Below the pieces are notes generated by a model. The model was not told the DNA's origin and searched no databases. It worked only from the letters and a program-made list of their open reading frames with translations. DNA of 64,000 nt from UBA9676 sp963741615 (lineage in GTDB: Bacteria; Actinomycetota; Actinomycetes; Streptosporangiales; Streptosporangiaceae): assembly GCA_963741615.1 (NCBI GenBank), contig CAVUIU010000029.1, positions 372,001 to 436,000 of the forward strand. Direction: 5' to 3'. Below, one piece after another: positions 1 through 8,485 of the stretch; position 1 is the stretch's first letter, and the number at the start of each line of letters is the position of its first letter. The translations under genes were made by a program, and so were the position numbers.

Positions 1-1180
1 CCGGGCTGCGGGGGCAGCGTGCGCTGGCCGCCGGCACGGACGCTGCCGGGCATCCGCTGGTAACCGTAGGGATCCCGAAGACGCCCGAGGCGGGCACGGA
101 GACCGGCCTGGTGCCAGGGCTGCCGGAAGCGGTACCGCCAGCCGCACCGGTGCCGGTGCCATGGAGGACCCGGGCACCTACTAAGGTGGCCCCGCCGATG
201 AGGGCGAGACCGGCGGCCACCGCGAGCGACAGCATCACCGTCGGCCGGCGGCGCGCGTGCCCGACGGAAGCATGCCCGGCCGGGACGCCGCCGGGTACGT
301 CTCCGGCCGGGACGCCGCCAGGCGGGGGTTGACGGGCGGCCTGGGGTGGCGGCGGCCCGGGATGCATGGAGAGGCAGCCGAGTGCGTCCCGCAACGATGC
401 CGCGCTCGGCGGTCTGGCCGCTGGATCGGCTGCGAGACCGCGGCGCAGGAGCGCCATCAGCTCAGGCGGCGCGCCGGGCACATCGGCGATCGGCCGGTCG
501 TGGAGCGCCATGATGGTCGCGATGCCTGGTGATCGCGAGTCGGCGGGAAAGCGCGGTGGCCGCCCCGCGAGCAGGGCATACAGGGTCGCCGCGACGGAGT
601 AGATGTCAGCGGCCACGGTTGGTTCCTCGCCACGGAAGGTCTCCGGTGGGGCAAATGCGGGGGTGAGCGCTTCGCGCGCCGCGGACTGATCACCTTCGGC
701 GGCCATGATCGCCGCCAGCCCGAAGTCGGCCAGGCCGACCAGGCCGTAGCGATTGACCAGGATGTTCCCCGGCTTGATGTCGCGGTGCAGCACGCCAGCG
801 GCGTGGGCCGCGGCGAGGGCGTCGCAGATCCTGACGCCGATATCGCGCACCCGCGCCGCGCCCATCGGGCCGTGCCTGCGCAGCGCGTCGTTCAGCGAGC
901 CAGCGGGGCACAGTTCCATCACCAGATAGGGCCGCCCGTCGGCGAGTGTTCCCGCGTCATAGAGGTCGATGACATGCGGGTGCCCGGAGAGCCGCCCCGC
1001 CGCTGTCACCTCACGCACGAACCGCCGGCGGTCCCGGTCGCCGCCCAGCACGCGGTTGTCCACCTTGACGGCCACCTCACGGCCGACCGCGAGCTGCCAG
1101 CTCCGGTACACGGTGGCAAAACCGCCCGTTCCCAGCACGCCCGCAACCCTGTGCCCAGGTATGTCCGGTGCCGAGACCAC
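1..1180 (-). CDS. Membrane-anchored serine/threonine protein kinase (partial, C-terminus beyond window)
   Basis: Reading the minus strand from a GTG at 1180 gives an open frame of about 393 codons that leaves the window at base 1. The first 260 residues are a Hanks-type kinase domain: glycine loop GTGGFATVY, VAVK lysine, catalytic HRDIKPGN, DFGLA metal-binding motif and an APPE motif in the activation segment. A Pro/Gly-rich juxtamembrane linker follows, then one hydrophobic segment (VMLSLAVAAGLALIGGATLV) and an Ala/Pro/Gly/Thr-rich outer part. This is the usual actinobacterial PknB-like layout with the kinase inside the cell. No PASTA repeat is visible in what remains. An in-frame stop lies 17 codons upstream of the GTG, so the start cannot be far away, although no strong Shine-Dalgarno sequence is seen. 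The substrate is unknown. Confidence 0.9.
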   Translation of the reverse strand, partial: MVSAPDIPGHRVAGVLGTGGFATVYRSWQLAVGREVAVKVDNRVLGGDRDRRRFVREVTAAGRLSGHPHVIDLYDAGTLADGRPYLVMELCPAGSLNDALRRHGPMGAARVRDIGVRICDALAAAHAAGVLHRDIKPGNILVNRYGLVGLADFGLAAIMAAEGDQSAAREALTPAFAPPETFRGEEPTVAADIYSVAATLYALLAGRPPRFPADSRSPGIATIMALHDRPIADVPGAPPELMALLRRGLAADPAARPPSAASLRDALGCLSMHPGPPPPQAARQPPPGGVPAGDVPGGVPAGHASVGHARRRPTVMLSLAVAAGLALIGGATLVGARVLHGTGTGAAGGTASGSPGTRPVSVPASGVFGIPTVTSGCPAASVPAASARCPRSP

Positions 1181-1399
1181 GATGTGCCAGCTTAGCGCCG
1201 GGCCGCCGGGCGGGCAGGCGGACGCGGCAGTGGATCACACACAGAGCGAGGACAGCTGACACATCGTGATCATGACTACCCGTGCGGGCCCGGAGCTACC
1301 GTGGCGGAGGGAGCCGGCGATACCCGCTGGGCCTGGCCCGGGAACGACCGATCGCGGCCGGGGTGGCTTTCCGGGCCGGCCGCAGGGTAGTTGTAGGGG

Positions 1400-2068
1400 A
1401 TGGACAAAGACCTGATCGACGGGGTGGTGCAGACCGCGGCGGCTGTCGTGGCCGGCGGGGCGATTTCGGCCAACGGGCATGGCAACGTGAGCGTGCGGGT
1501 GGCGGGGGCAGAGGAAATGTACTTCACCTCGGCGCCGTCGCTGAAGGGTCTTGGCCCGGACGCGGTCGCGCGGGTGGGCCTGGACGGGACCCTGCTCGAG
1601 GGCCAGCTGGCACCGATTCAGGCCGCGGTGGTCGCCATGCACACCGCGCTGTACCTGGGCAACGCCGATGTCGGGTGTGTCATCCACACGCACTCGCCGT
1701 ACGCCACCGCCTACGCGGTCGCCAGCCGGCCGATCGGCTGCTGGATCGAGGCACTGGCCATGTTCGGGCTCGCCGATGGGGTGCCGCTCGCCGCCTACGC
1801 CCCCCGCGGCTCTGAGCAGGCGGTGGCGAACATCCGCGACTCCGTCAGGCCTGGCGTGCCCGCGGTCCTGCTGGCCAATCACGGGGTACTGATCTTCCAC
1901 CGCACCCCGGAGATGGCGGTCACCGTGGGTGGCGTAGTCGAGGAAGCTGCCCAGGCATCCATCAACGCCCAGGTGATTGGCGGCCCGGTGGCCATCCCGG
2001 CAGACATGCGTGCCGCGGCGCTGCAGCGTGCGATGGCCTTCGACGCCGCCGGCCCGGTGAGCGCCTGA
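1400..2068 (+). CDS. Class II aldolase/adducin family protein
   Basis: A 222-residue protein with the class II aldolase fold signature. It has a GHGNVSVR phosphate-loop-like motif near residue 26, an HTH pair (His96, His98) expected to bind zinc, and NHGVL with His161 as third ligand. Family members act as fuculose- or ribulose-phosphate aldolases or epimerases, or as decarboxylases. The acidic residue normally four positions before the helix His (about position 77) is Val here, so ordinary fuculose-phosphate aldolase chemistry is doubtful. The gene stands alone between a divergent kinase and a serine hydrolase, and neither suggests a substrate. The family call is secure and the reaction is open. 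Confidence 0.85.
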   Translation: MDKDLIDGVVQTAAAVVAGGAISANGHGNVSVRVAGAEEMYFTSAPSLKGLGPDAVARVGLDGTLLEGQLAPIQAAVVAMHTALYLGNADVGCVIHTHSPYATAYAVASRPIGCWIEALAMFGLADGVPLAAYAPRGSEQAVANIRDSVRPGVPAVLLANHGVLIFHRTPEMAVTVGGVVEEAAQASINAQVIGGPVAIPADMRAAALQRAMAFDAAGPVSA

Positions 2069-2160
2069 CCCCGGGCACACGCAACGTCAGGAGCCGGCTG
2101 ATCTAGCCGGGCATGGGCAGAGTGGTGGTGGCTGGCCGCGTGGTCGGGAAGGGTGATGTG

Positions 2161-3408
2161 ATGGGCGGGCTCAAGCCGGAGGTGGACGCGGCTGAGGTGG
2201 GGCTCGATCCGGGGCGGCTGGGGCGGCTCGACGGGCATTTCGCTCGTTACGTCGATGACGGCCGCCTGCCCGGCTGGCTGATCACCATAAGCAGGCATGG
2301 CCGGCTGGCGCACGTGTCCAGCCGCGGGTCCCGCGATGCCGAGGCGGGGCTGCCGGTGGCGGCGGACACGCTGTGGCGGGTCTACTCGATGACCAAGCCG
2401 ATCACGACGGTCGCCGCGATGATGCTGTATGAGGAAGGCGCGTTCGAGCTCAGCGATCCGGTGAGCGCCTTCATCCCGTCGTTTGCCGGCGCGCGCGTGT
2501 ATGCGGGCGGCTCCGACCTGCGGCCGGTCACGGTTCCGGCCACCGAGCCGGTGCGGATCTGGCATCTGCTCACCCACACCGCGGGCCTGAGCTACGGGTT
2601 CCACCGGGTGCACCCGGTGGACGCCATCTACCGGGCCGCTGGGTTTGAATGGGCATCGCCCGCCGGGGTGGACCTGGCGCAGGCCTGCGACATCTGGGCT
2701 GGCATCCCGCTGCTGTTCGAGCCGGGGACGGAGTGGAATTATTCGGTGGCCACCGACGTCCTCGGCCGGGTGATCGAGGTCGTCTCCGGGCAGGCGCTCG
2801 ACGAGTTCCTCTCGGCCAGGATCCTGCTCCCGTTGGGCATGCCGGATACCTCGTTCTTCGTGAGTGATCAGGATGCGCAGCGGCTGGCCGCCCTGTACAC
2901 GCCGGGTGCGGACGGGAAGGCGGCCAGGCTGGACGCCCTGGGCGGCGCGGCCAGAGAGCGGCCGGCGATGCTCAGCGGGGGCGGCGGCCTGGTGTCAACG
3001 GCGGCCGACTATCACCGGTTCACCCAGCTGCTGCTGGACCGTGCGGACAGCCCGGCCGGGGAGCTGGAGGGCGTGCGACTGCTGAGCGCCCGCACGGTCA
3101 GGTACATGGCCCGCAACCATCTTCCTGGCGGGCTTGATCTGGATACCTTCGGCAGGCCGCTCTACGCCGAGTTCCCGTTCCGTGGCGTCGGCTTCGGCCT
3201 GGGGTTCGCCGTGGTGATCGACCCGGCGCAGGGCCAGGTGGTCTGCTCGCCGGGTGAGCTTTCCTGGGGCGGCGCCGCCAGCACCGCGTTCTGGATCGAC
3301 AACCAGGAGCAGCTGACCGTGTCGTTCTTCACCCAGCTGCTCCCCTCCAGCGCCTACCGGCTCCGTCCCCAGCTGCGCCAGCTCGTCTACCAGGCACTGA
3401 CCGGCTGA
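2161..3408 (+). CDS. Serine hydrolase of the beta-lactamase/penicillin-binding (class C) superfamily
   Basis: A 415-residue protein with the class C beta-lactamase/esterase fold. The SxxK motif is YSMTK (Ser76, Lys79 from this start) and the Tyr motif is WNYSVATDVLG near residue 187. Family members include esterases, D-aminopeptidases and carboxypeptidases, and most actinobacterial copies are not true beta-lactamases. No signal peptide or transmembrane segment is evident, which favours a cytoplasmic esterase or peptidase. The ATG at 2161 is preferred over the longer GTG/ATG option at 2113 because GGGAAGGGTGATG lies just upstream of it. The substrate is unknown. Confidence 0.85.
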   Translation: MGGLKPEVDAAEVGLDPGRLGRLDGHFARYVDDGRLPGWLITISRHGRLAHVSSRGSRDAEAGLPVAADTLWRVYSMTKPITTVAAMMLYEEGAFELSDPVSAFIPSFAGARVYAGGSDLRPVTVPATEPVRIWHLLTHTAGLSYGFHRVHPVDAIYRAAGFEWASPAGVDLAQACDIWAGIPLLFEPGTEWNYSVATDVLGRVIEVVSGQALDEFLSARILLPLGMPDTSFFVSDQDAQRLAALYTPGADGKAARLDALGGAARERPAMLSGGGGLVSTAADYHRFTQLLLDRADSPAGELEGVRLLSARTVRYMARNHLPGGLDLDTFGRPLYAEFPFRGVGFGLGFAVVIDPAQGQVVCSPGELSWGGAASTAFWIDNQEQLTVSFFTQLLPSSAYRLRPQLRQLVYQALTG

Positions 3409-3567
3409 CCCGGGTGCTCCCCGGCCCCAGCGCAGCATCGCCCGCGGTCCGCCGCGATCGGGTATTACCGTCGGCCGGGCATGGCCGGCAATATGATGCC
3501 TCACAGGGATATGCGCCCGGCCATCCGGGCCGGGAAACTTCAGATGGCGGGCTGACGGAGAGCTGCT

Positions 3568-4416
3568 GTGGCGAACAGGGACTGGATGAAGAACGGCCCC
3601 GCTGGTCCGGCTGAGGTCGATCTGCAAACCGACCGGCCGCACCCGGCGCGGGTGTATGACTACCTGCTGGGCGGCAAGGACAACTTCGCGGCCGACCGGG
3701 CCGCGGCGGAAGCCGGGCTGCAGGCCAATCCCAACTCCCGGATCCCGCCGCGGGAGAATCGTGCCTTCCTGCGCCGGGCTGTCCGTTTCCTCGCCCGCGA
3801 CGCAGGCGTCGGCCAGTTTCTCGACATCGGCACCGGCATCCCGACCTCACCCAACGTGCACGAGATCGCGCAGGACATCGAGCCGCGGGCCCGGATCGTG
3901 TACGTGGACAACGATCCCATCGTGCTCGCGCACGCCCGCGCCCTGCTCACGGTCGGGCCCGCAGGCAAGGCCGCCTATATCGACGCCGACCTGCGTGACG
4001 TCGAGGGGATTCTCGGCTCGGCGGACCTGCGGGACACGCTGGACCTGAACCGGCCGGTCGCGCTCCTGCTCATCGCGATCATGCATTTCATCCCCGATGA
4101 GGACGACCCCTGGGGCCTGGCGCGCCGGCTGCTCGACGCGCTGCCCTCCGGCAGCTTCCTGGCACTGTCGCACCTCACGGGCGACTTCGACCCGGCTGCG
4201 TGGGAAGGGGTCGCCGCCGTGTACCGGCGCAGCGGGGTGATCATGCGGGTTCGCTCCCGGCCGGAGATCGAGCGATTCTTCGCCGGCCTGGACCTCGTCG
4301 AGCCTGGCGTGGTATCGCTGCCCCGGTGGCGCCCCGACCCCAGCGACATCGGCCGCCCGGACATGCCGGACGACGCCGCGGTCTCGGTCTACGGGGGCAT
4401 CGCCCGCAAGCCTTAG
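3568..4416 (+). CDS. SAM-dependent methyltransferase, DUF574/Methyltransf_19 family
   Basis: A 282-residue protein starting at GTG. It has the stretch HPARVYDYLLGGKDNFAADR near the N-terminus that is diagnostic of the actinomycete-specific S-adenosylmethionine methyltransferase family once called DUF574. The SAM-binding loop is FLDIGTGIPT, followed by VYVDNDPIVL as the acidic end of strand 2. Actinomycete genomes carry many paralogues whose substrates are mostly unknown. It stands between a serine hydrolase on the same strand and a convergent SnoaL-like gene and is probably monocistronic. The family assignment is firm and the methyl acceptor cannot be guessed. Confidence 0.9.
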   Translation: MANRDWMKNGPAGPAEVDLQTDRPHPARVYDYLLGGKDNFAADRAAAEAGLQANPNSRIPPRENRAFLRRAVRFLARDAGVGQFLDIGTGIPTSPNVHEIAQDIEPRARIVYVDNDPIVLAHARALLTVGPAGKAAYIDADLRDVEGILGSADLRDTLDLNRPVALLLIAIMHFIPDEDDPWGLARRLLDALPSGSFLALSHLTGDFDPAAWEGVAAVYRRSGVIMRVRSRPEIERFFAGLDLVEPGVVSLPRWRPDPSDIGRPDMPDDAAVSVYGGIARKP

Positions 4417-4435
4417 CCGGATCGGCCGCCGGGGT

Positions 4436-5038
4436 TCAGTCGCACGAGCCGCCCGCCAGCCACCGGGTTCCCCGCTGGTAAAGGGCATCGACTTCCGGCC
4501 CGGTCAGGCCCGGCATGTCCGGCTTGACGTCGAAGCCCAGGCCGGCCTGCAGATAGGCCAGGTGGCGGTAGCCTGCCGGGAACCGCGCAAGCGTGCTGGC
4601 GGAGAGCTCCAGCCGGGCCACCGGGTCCACCGGGTCCATCCGGTCCTTCTCGTAGATGGGCTGGCGCAGCACGATGCCCCAGCGTTCGTCGCGGCGTTCG
4701 AGGAAATCGTAGAAGCGGCCCGTGCACACCACGTCGCACAGCACGTCCTGCACCAGGCCGCGCTGGGTGATCGTCATCTTCGTCTGGGCGATGGCCCGGT
4801 CGCCCGCCAGGTCGATCGACGTCCCGCCCAGGAAGTGCAGGATGAGCACCCCCCGGGCGGAGCCTTCGCGGCTCACCCGGATGAAGTCCTCGGCAGGCCC
4901 CTGGAACCAGGTGGCCATCATCTGGCCGTCGGCATGCCAGAGTGTCCGGAAGCGCTCCCAGTCGCCGGAATCGCGCCATACCACCCAGTTCTCGACCAGG
5001 TCACGTATGGCCAGCCGGTCCGCTGCCGTCCCGCTCAT
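4436..5038 (-). CDS. SnoaL-like / NTF2-fold protein
   Basis: A 200-residue protein of the alpha+beta barrel NTF2-like superfamily. The N-terminal half (residues about 8-130) has the typical start AIRDLVENWVVWRDSGDWERFRTLWHADG and a later WGIVLRQP strand. Such proteins are small polyketide cyclases, dehydratases, limonene-epoxide-hydrolase relatives or ligand-binding proteins, and sequence alone does not separate these roles. The C-terminal 60 residues (GYRHLAYLQAGLGFDV and onward) resemble a group of SnoaL-like proteins found near aromatic catabolic genes. The start is ATG at 5038 with GAGGCTC just upstream. It is divergent from the RsmD-like gene. Confidence 0.75.
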   Translation of the reverse strand: MSGTAADRLAIRDLVENWVVWRDSGDWERFRTLWHADGQMMATWFQGPAEDFIRVSREGSARGVLILHFLGGTSIDLAGDRAIAQTKMTITQRGLVQDVLCDVVCTGRFYDFLERRDERWGIVLRQPIYEKDRMDPVDPVARLELSASTLARFPAGYRHLAYLQAGLGFDVKPDMPGLTGPEVDALYQRGTRWLAGGSCD

Positions 5039-5149
5039 CGAGCCTCCTCGCCGCGGCGCTCATGCCTGGCTACGATGATGTCAGCCGTGCGCAAAGATCG
5101 TGCCAGACCACCAGGTTCCCGGTGGGGCAGCGACGGGGCCGGAGCGGAC

Positions 5150-5716
5150 ATGCGGGTCATTGCGGGCACGGCCAAGGGCCGGGTACTCCGGTCCCCGCGC
5201 ACCCGGGACACACGCCCGATCACCGACCGGGCGAAAGAGAGCTTGTTCAATATTCTCGCTCCGCGCATTCCCGGCAGCCGCTTCCTGGATCTGTTCGCAG
5301 GCACGGGAGGCGTGGGGATCGAGGCCCTGAGCAGGGGATGCGCTCACGCAACCTTCGTCGAGCGCTCGGCCGGCGCGGTCGAGGACATCCGGCATAATCT
5401 CGATCTGACGCGCCTGACGGCGGACGCGGAAGTCGTCGCGGCCGACGTGTTCGCGTATCTGCGTCGCGACCCGGCGCCTTTCGACGTGATCTTTGTGGCA
5501 CCGCCTCAGTGGCTGGGGCTGTGGCCGCGGGCGGTCCAGTTCCTCGACCGCTCCTGGCCAGGCTGGCTGGCCCCGGAAGCGGTTGTCGTGGCCCAGCACG
5601 ACCCGTCCGAAAGCGCCGAGGTCACCCCGCTCCGGCACCTGCGGATGTCCGGCGAGCGCACCTATGGGCGGGTCCGCTTCACCTTCTTCACCGGCGAGGC
5701 CAGCCTCACGAGGTAG
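5150..5716 (+). CDS. RsmD-like rRNA (guanine-N2) methyltransferase with altered catalytic motif
   Basis: A 188-residue protein starting at ATG (MRVIAGTAKG). It matches the RsmD family from end to end: the N-terminal VIAGTAKGRVL, the RPITDRAKESLFNIL motif and the SAM loop FLDLFAGTGGVGIEALSRG. RsmD methylates 16S rRNA G966. Motif IV is IFVAPPQW instead of the usual DPPY/DPPF, so the catalytic Asp is Ala and the aromatic residue is replaced by Gln. It is also not next to coaD or recG, the common partners of actinobacterial rsmD. It may be a diverged paralogue or a laterally acquired variant. The fold assignment is strong; equivalence of function is uncertain. Confidence 0.8.
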   Translation: MRVIAGTAKGRVLRSPRTRDTRPITDRAKESLFNILAPRIPGSRFLDLFAGTGGVGIEALSRGCAHATFVERSAGAVEDIRHNLDLTRLTADAEVVAADVFAYLRRDPAPFDVIFVAPPQWLGLWPRAVQFLDRSWPGWLAPEAVVVAQHDPSESAEVTPLRHLRMSGERTYGRVRFTFFTGEASLTR

Positions 5717-5748
5717 CCGCGCGCAGCTCCGGCGGCCGCGCCGCCACG

Positions 5749-6498
5749 TCAGCGGGTGCGGGCGCCCGGGTGCGGCTGGCCGGGGTCGCCGGGGCAGTCG
5801 TACAGGATGACCGTGACCGCGCGCGCCGTCTGGGTGGAGGGGTTCAGGTAGCGGTGGGGCATGGTTGACGGGAAGCCGATGCTGTCGCCGGGCTCCAGCC
5901 GGTACAGCTCGAACCCGACGGTGATCTCCAGGCACCCGCTCGTCACCAGGACCATCTCGGTGCCGGGGTGGGTGTACTGGCGCGGATGGGATTCGGCACC
6001 CGGCTGATAGACCAGCTCGAAGAAGTCGAGGTGGTCTAGGTTGCGCCGGGTCAGCCGCTCCCAGCGCACCCCACCCTCGATGTCGATCACAGCCCGGCCG
6101 CCCCGGCGGACTACATAACGGCCTTCGGCGGGTGGGACCTCATCGGGCCGGGCCGGAGCCGGTGAGGGACCCGGGCCAGCCGGGTCGGCCGGGCCAGCCA
6201 GCGCCTGCGGCGGCTCGCGGAAGAAGGCGTCGACCGGCACGTCCAGCGCCTGGGCTATCGCGAACAGCGTGGAAACCGACGGGCGGGACAGGCCCCGCTC
6301 GATCTGGCTGATGAGGCTCGGCGTGACCCCGATCTCACGGGCGAGCTCGGCCACCCGCATCCCGCGCTGGCCCCGGTACGCGGCCAGGCGCCGCCCGATA
6401 TCGCCGGCCAGGTCGCCGCCGTGTGCTCGCTGGCCGGGGCCGGGCTCAACGGGCGGTGTACCGCCCTGGCCGGCCACCGCCGTGCGATCAGTAGTCAT
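5749..6498 (-). CDS. XRE-family transcriptional regulator with C-terminal cupin domain
   Basis: A 249-residue regulator. A helix-turn-helix domain (about residues 30-90; IGRRLAAYR, then VTPSLISQIERGLSRPSVSTL) is followed by a Pro-rich linker and a cupin beta-barrel (about 150-245; HPGTEMVLVTSGCLEI, LEPGDSIGFPSTMPHRYLNP). Proteins of this plan sense a small ligand in the cupin pocket and often control amino-acid, polyamine or detoxification genes nearby. The ATG at 6498 is chosen over 6513 because AGGGGTGAGC precedes it. It is divergent from the CocE-type hydrolase at 6664, which makes that operon a likely target, and an inverted repeat lies between them at 6520-6533. Confidence 0.88.
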   Translation of the reverse strand: MTTDRTAVAGQGGTPPVEPGPGQRAHGGDLAGDIGRRLAAYRGQRGMRVAELAREIGVTPSLISQIERGLSRPSVSTLFAIAQALDVPVDAFFREPPQALAGPADPAGPGPSPAPARPDEVPPAEGRYVVRRGGRAVIDIEGGVRWERLTRRNLDHLDFFELVYQPGAESHPRQYTHPGTEMVLVTSGCLEITVGFELYRLEPGDSIGFPSTMPHRYLNPSTQTARAVTVILYDCPGDPGQPHPGARTR

Positions 6499-6519
6499 GC
6501 TCACCCCTGACATGGTCCT

Positions 6520-6533
6520 TGCAGGCTACTGCA
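6520..6533. promoter_or_regulatory. Inverted repeat in divergent promoter region (possible regulator site)
   Basis: TGCAG-gcta-CTGCA is a perfect 5-bp inverted repeat 22 bp upstream of the cupin regulator start. It lies in the only intergenic space shared with the divergent hydrolase gene. Autoregulation by the XRE protein is a guess from position alone. Confidence 0.3.
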
Positions 6534-6663
6534 CCTGTTTTCGCCATTCCTGCCAGGGGTTCCCCCGGGCGTTTAGTGCTGCTATCGTCCGGGCGGAGAA
6601 GTCCCGCTTCGCTTACCGCCATTGAAAGACAGCATGGTGGCCTCACGATCTGAGGGAGCACCC

Positions 6664-8433
6664 ATGGCGCCTGGACCGGATCGCGGCGCCCATGACCGGC
6701 CGCGGGCACCCGGCAGTGGGGTGATGGTGATCGAGCGGGACGTGCCGGTACCGGCTGGCGACGGCCTGGTGCTGCGGGCCGACGTGTTCCGGCCGGGGGA
6801 TCCCGGGCGCTACCCGGTGATCCTCACCTATGGCCCCTACGCGAAGGGGCTCGCTTTCCAGGAGGGATACGCCGACCAGTGGCGGCTCATGACCTCCCAG
6901 CACCCGGACGTTGCCCGGGGGTCGAGCAACATCCACCAGAACTGGGAGGTCGCCGACCCGGAGAAGTGGGTGCCGGATGGCTACGCCTGCGTCCGGGTGG
7001 ACTCGCGGGGGGCCGGCCGCTCGCCGGGCCGGCTCGACCCCTTTTCCCCGCGGGAGACCCAGGACCTGTACGAGTGCATCGAATGGGCGGCGGCGCAGCC
7101 GTGGAGCAGCGGGAAGGTAGGCCTGAACGGGATCTCCTACTACGCGATGAACCAGTGGCACGTGGCCGCGCTGCACCCGCCGCACCTGGCCGCCATGTGC
7201 GTGTGGGAAGGCGCCGCCGATCTCTACCGGGACGGCACCCACCACGGCGGGATCCTGTGCTCGTTCTGGACGAACTGGTACGACAAGCAGGTCACCGTGG
7301 TGCAGCACGGGGTGGGGGAGCACGGCCCGCGCAGCCCGGTCACCGGTGAGCCCGTCGCCGGCCCGGAGACCCTCACCGGCGCCGAACTGGCATCCGCGCG
7401 GGTGCCGCTCGGCGAGCTGATCCGATCCCACCCGCTCGACGACGGCTTCTCCCGGGCCCGGTCGGCGGACTGGGCACAGATCACCGTCCCGTTCCTGACC
7501 GCGGCCAACTGGGGCGGGCAGGGCCTGCACAGCCGCGGCAACTTCGAGGGCTTCACCCAGGCCGCGGCACCGCACAAGTGGCTGGAGGTCCACGGCCTGG
7601 AGCACTGGACCCACTTCTACACCGACTACGGGGTCGACCTGCAGAAACGCTTCTTCGCCTGCTTCTTGCACGATGACGACAGCGGATGGCGGGACCAGCC
7701 GCCGGTCCAGTTGCAGGTCCGTCGGCTGGATGGGTTCCAGCAGCGGGCGGAACAGGAGTGGCCGCTGGCCCGCACCGACTGGCGGCGGCTCTACCTGCGG
7801 CCGGGCACGGGCGAGCTGGCTGCGGACCCCGGGGCGGGCGAAGAGTACGTGTCCTACCGTGCGGACGGCGAAGGGGTCACGTTCACCGCGGCCCTGGCCG
7901 GGCAGGAGACGGAGATCACCGGCCCGGTGGCCGCCCGGGTGTTCGTCTCCTCCTCCGCCGCCGACGCCGACCTGTTCTGCGTGCTGCGGGTGCTGCGCCC
8001 GGATGGCGAGGAAGTCACCTTCCCGGGCGCCATCGACCCGCACACCCCGGTCGCCCAGGGCTGGCTCCGGCTGTCCCACCGCAAGCTCGACCCGGGGCTG
8101 AGTACCCCTTACCGGCCGTACCACAGCCACGACGAGATCCAGCCGCTCACCCCGGATGAGGTCTACCAGGCCGATATCGAGATCTGGCCCACCAGCGTGG
8201 TCGTCCCCGCCGGTTACCGGGTGGCGCTGACCATCCGGGGCCGCGACTACGAGGTCCGCCATCCCGGGGCGCCCCGGCTTGGCTCGTTCAAGAACGAGAT
8301 GACCGGCTGCGGCCCGTTCCTTCATGACGACCCCGTGGACCGGCCGCCCCAGGTCACTGGCAGCACGCAGACCCTCTGGCACGGTCCCGGCCGGCAGTCG
8401 TATCTCCTTCTCCCGGTCATCCCGGGCGGCTGA
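6664..8433 (+). CDS. CocE/NonD-type alpha/beta hydrolase (X-Pro dipeptidyl-peptidase S15 family)
   Basis: A 589-residue hydrolase with the S15/CocE architecture: an alpha/beta-hydrolase core (about 20-350) and a C-terminal jelly-roll (about 370-585, ending near YLLLPVIP). The nucleophile is Ser158 in NGISYYAMNQW, the counterpart of GxSYxG. A late histidine in GLEHWTHFY is probably the catalytic base. Family members cleave cocaine esters, glutaryl-beta-lactams or X-Pro peptides. The ATG at 6664 is chosen because GAGGGAGCACCC stands directly before it; longer frames from 6622 or 6634 lack this. It lies 53 bp upstream of the M24 gene on the same strand, so the two probably share a transcript in a catabolic block. 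Confidence 0.88.
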   Translation: MAPGPDRGAHDRPRAPGSGVMVIERDVPVPAGDGLVLRADVFRPGDPGRYPVILTYGPYAKGLAFQEGYADQWRLMTSQHPDVARGSSNIHQNWEVADPEKWVPDGYACVRVDSRGAGRSPGRLDPFSPRETQDLYECIEWAAAQPWSSGKVGLNGISYYAMNQWHVAALHPPHLAAMCVWEGAADLYRDGTHHGGILCSFWTNWYDKQVTVVQHGVGEHGPRSPVTGEPVAGPETLTGAELASARVPLGELIRSHPLDDGFSRARSADWAQITVPFLTAANWGGQGLHSRGNFEGFTQAAAPHKWLEVHGLEHWTHFYTDYGVDLQKRFFACFLHDDDSGWRDQPPVQLQVRRLDGFQQRAEQEWPLARTDWRRLYLRPGTGELAADPGAGEEYVSYRADGEGVTFTAALAGQETEITGPVAARVFVSSSAADADLFCVLRVLRPDGEEVTFPGAIDPHTPVAQGWLRLSHRKLDPGLSTPYRPYHSHDEIQPLTPDEVYQADIEIWPTSVVVPAGYRVALTIRGRDYEVRHPGAPRLGSFKNEMTGCGPFLHDDPVDRPPQVTGSTQTLWHGPGRQSYLLLPVIPGG

Positions 8434-8485
8434 CGGCACCGGGCCGGGTCTGACAGCCCCCGCCCCTGAGAGAGGACGGCAGCGC

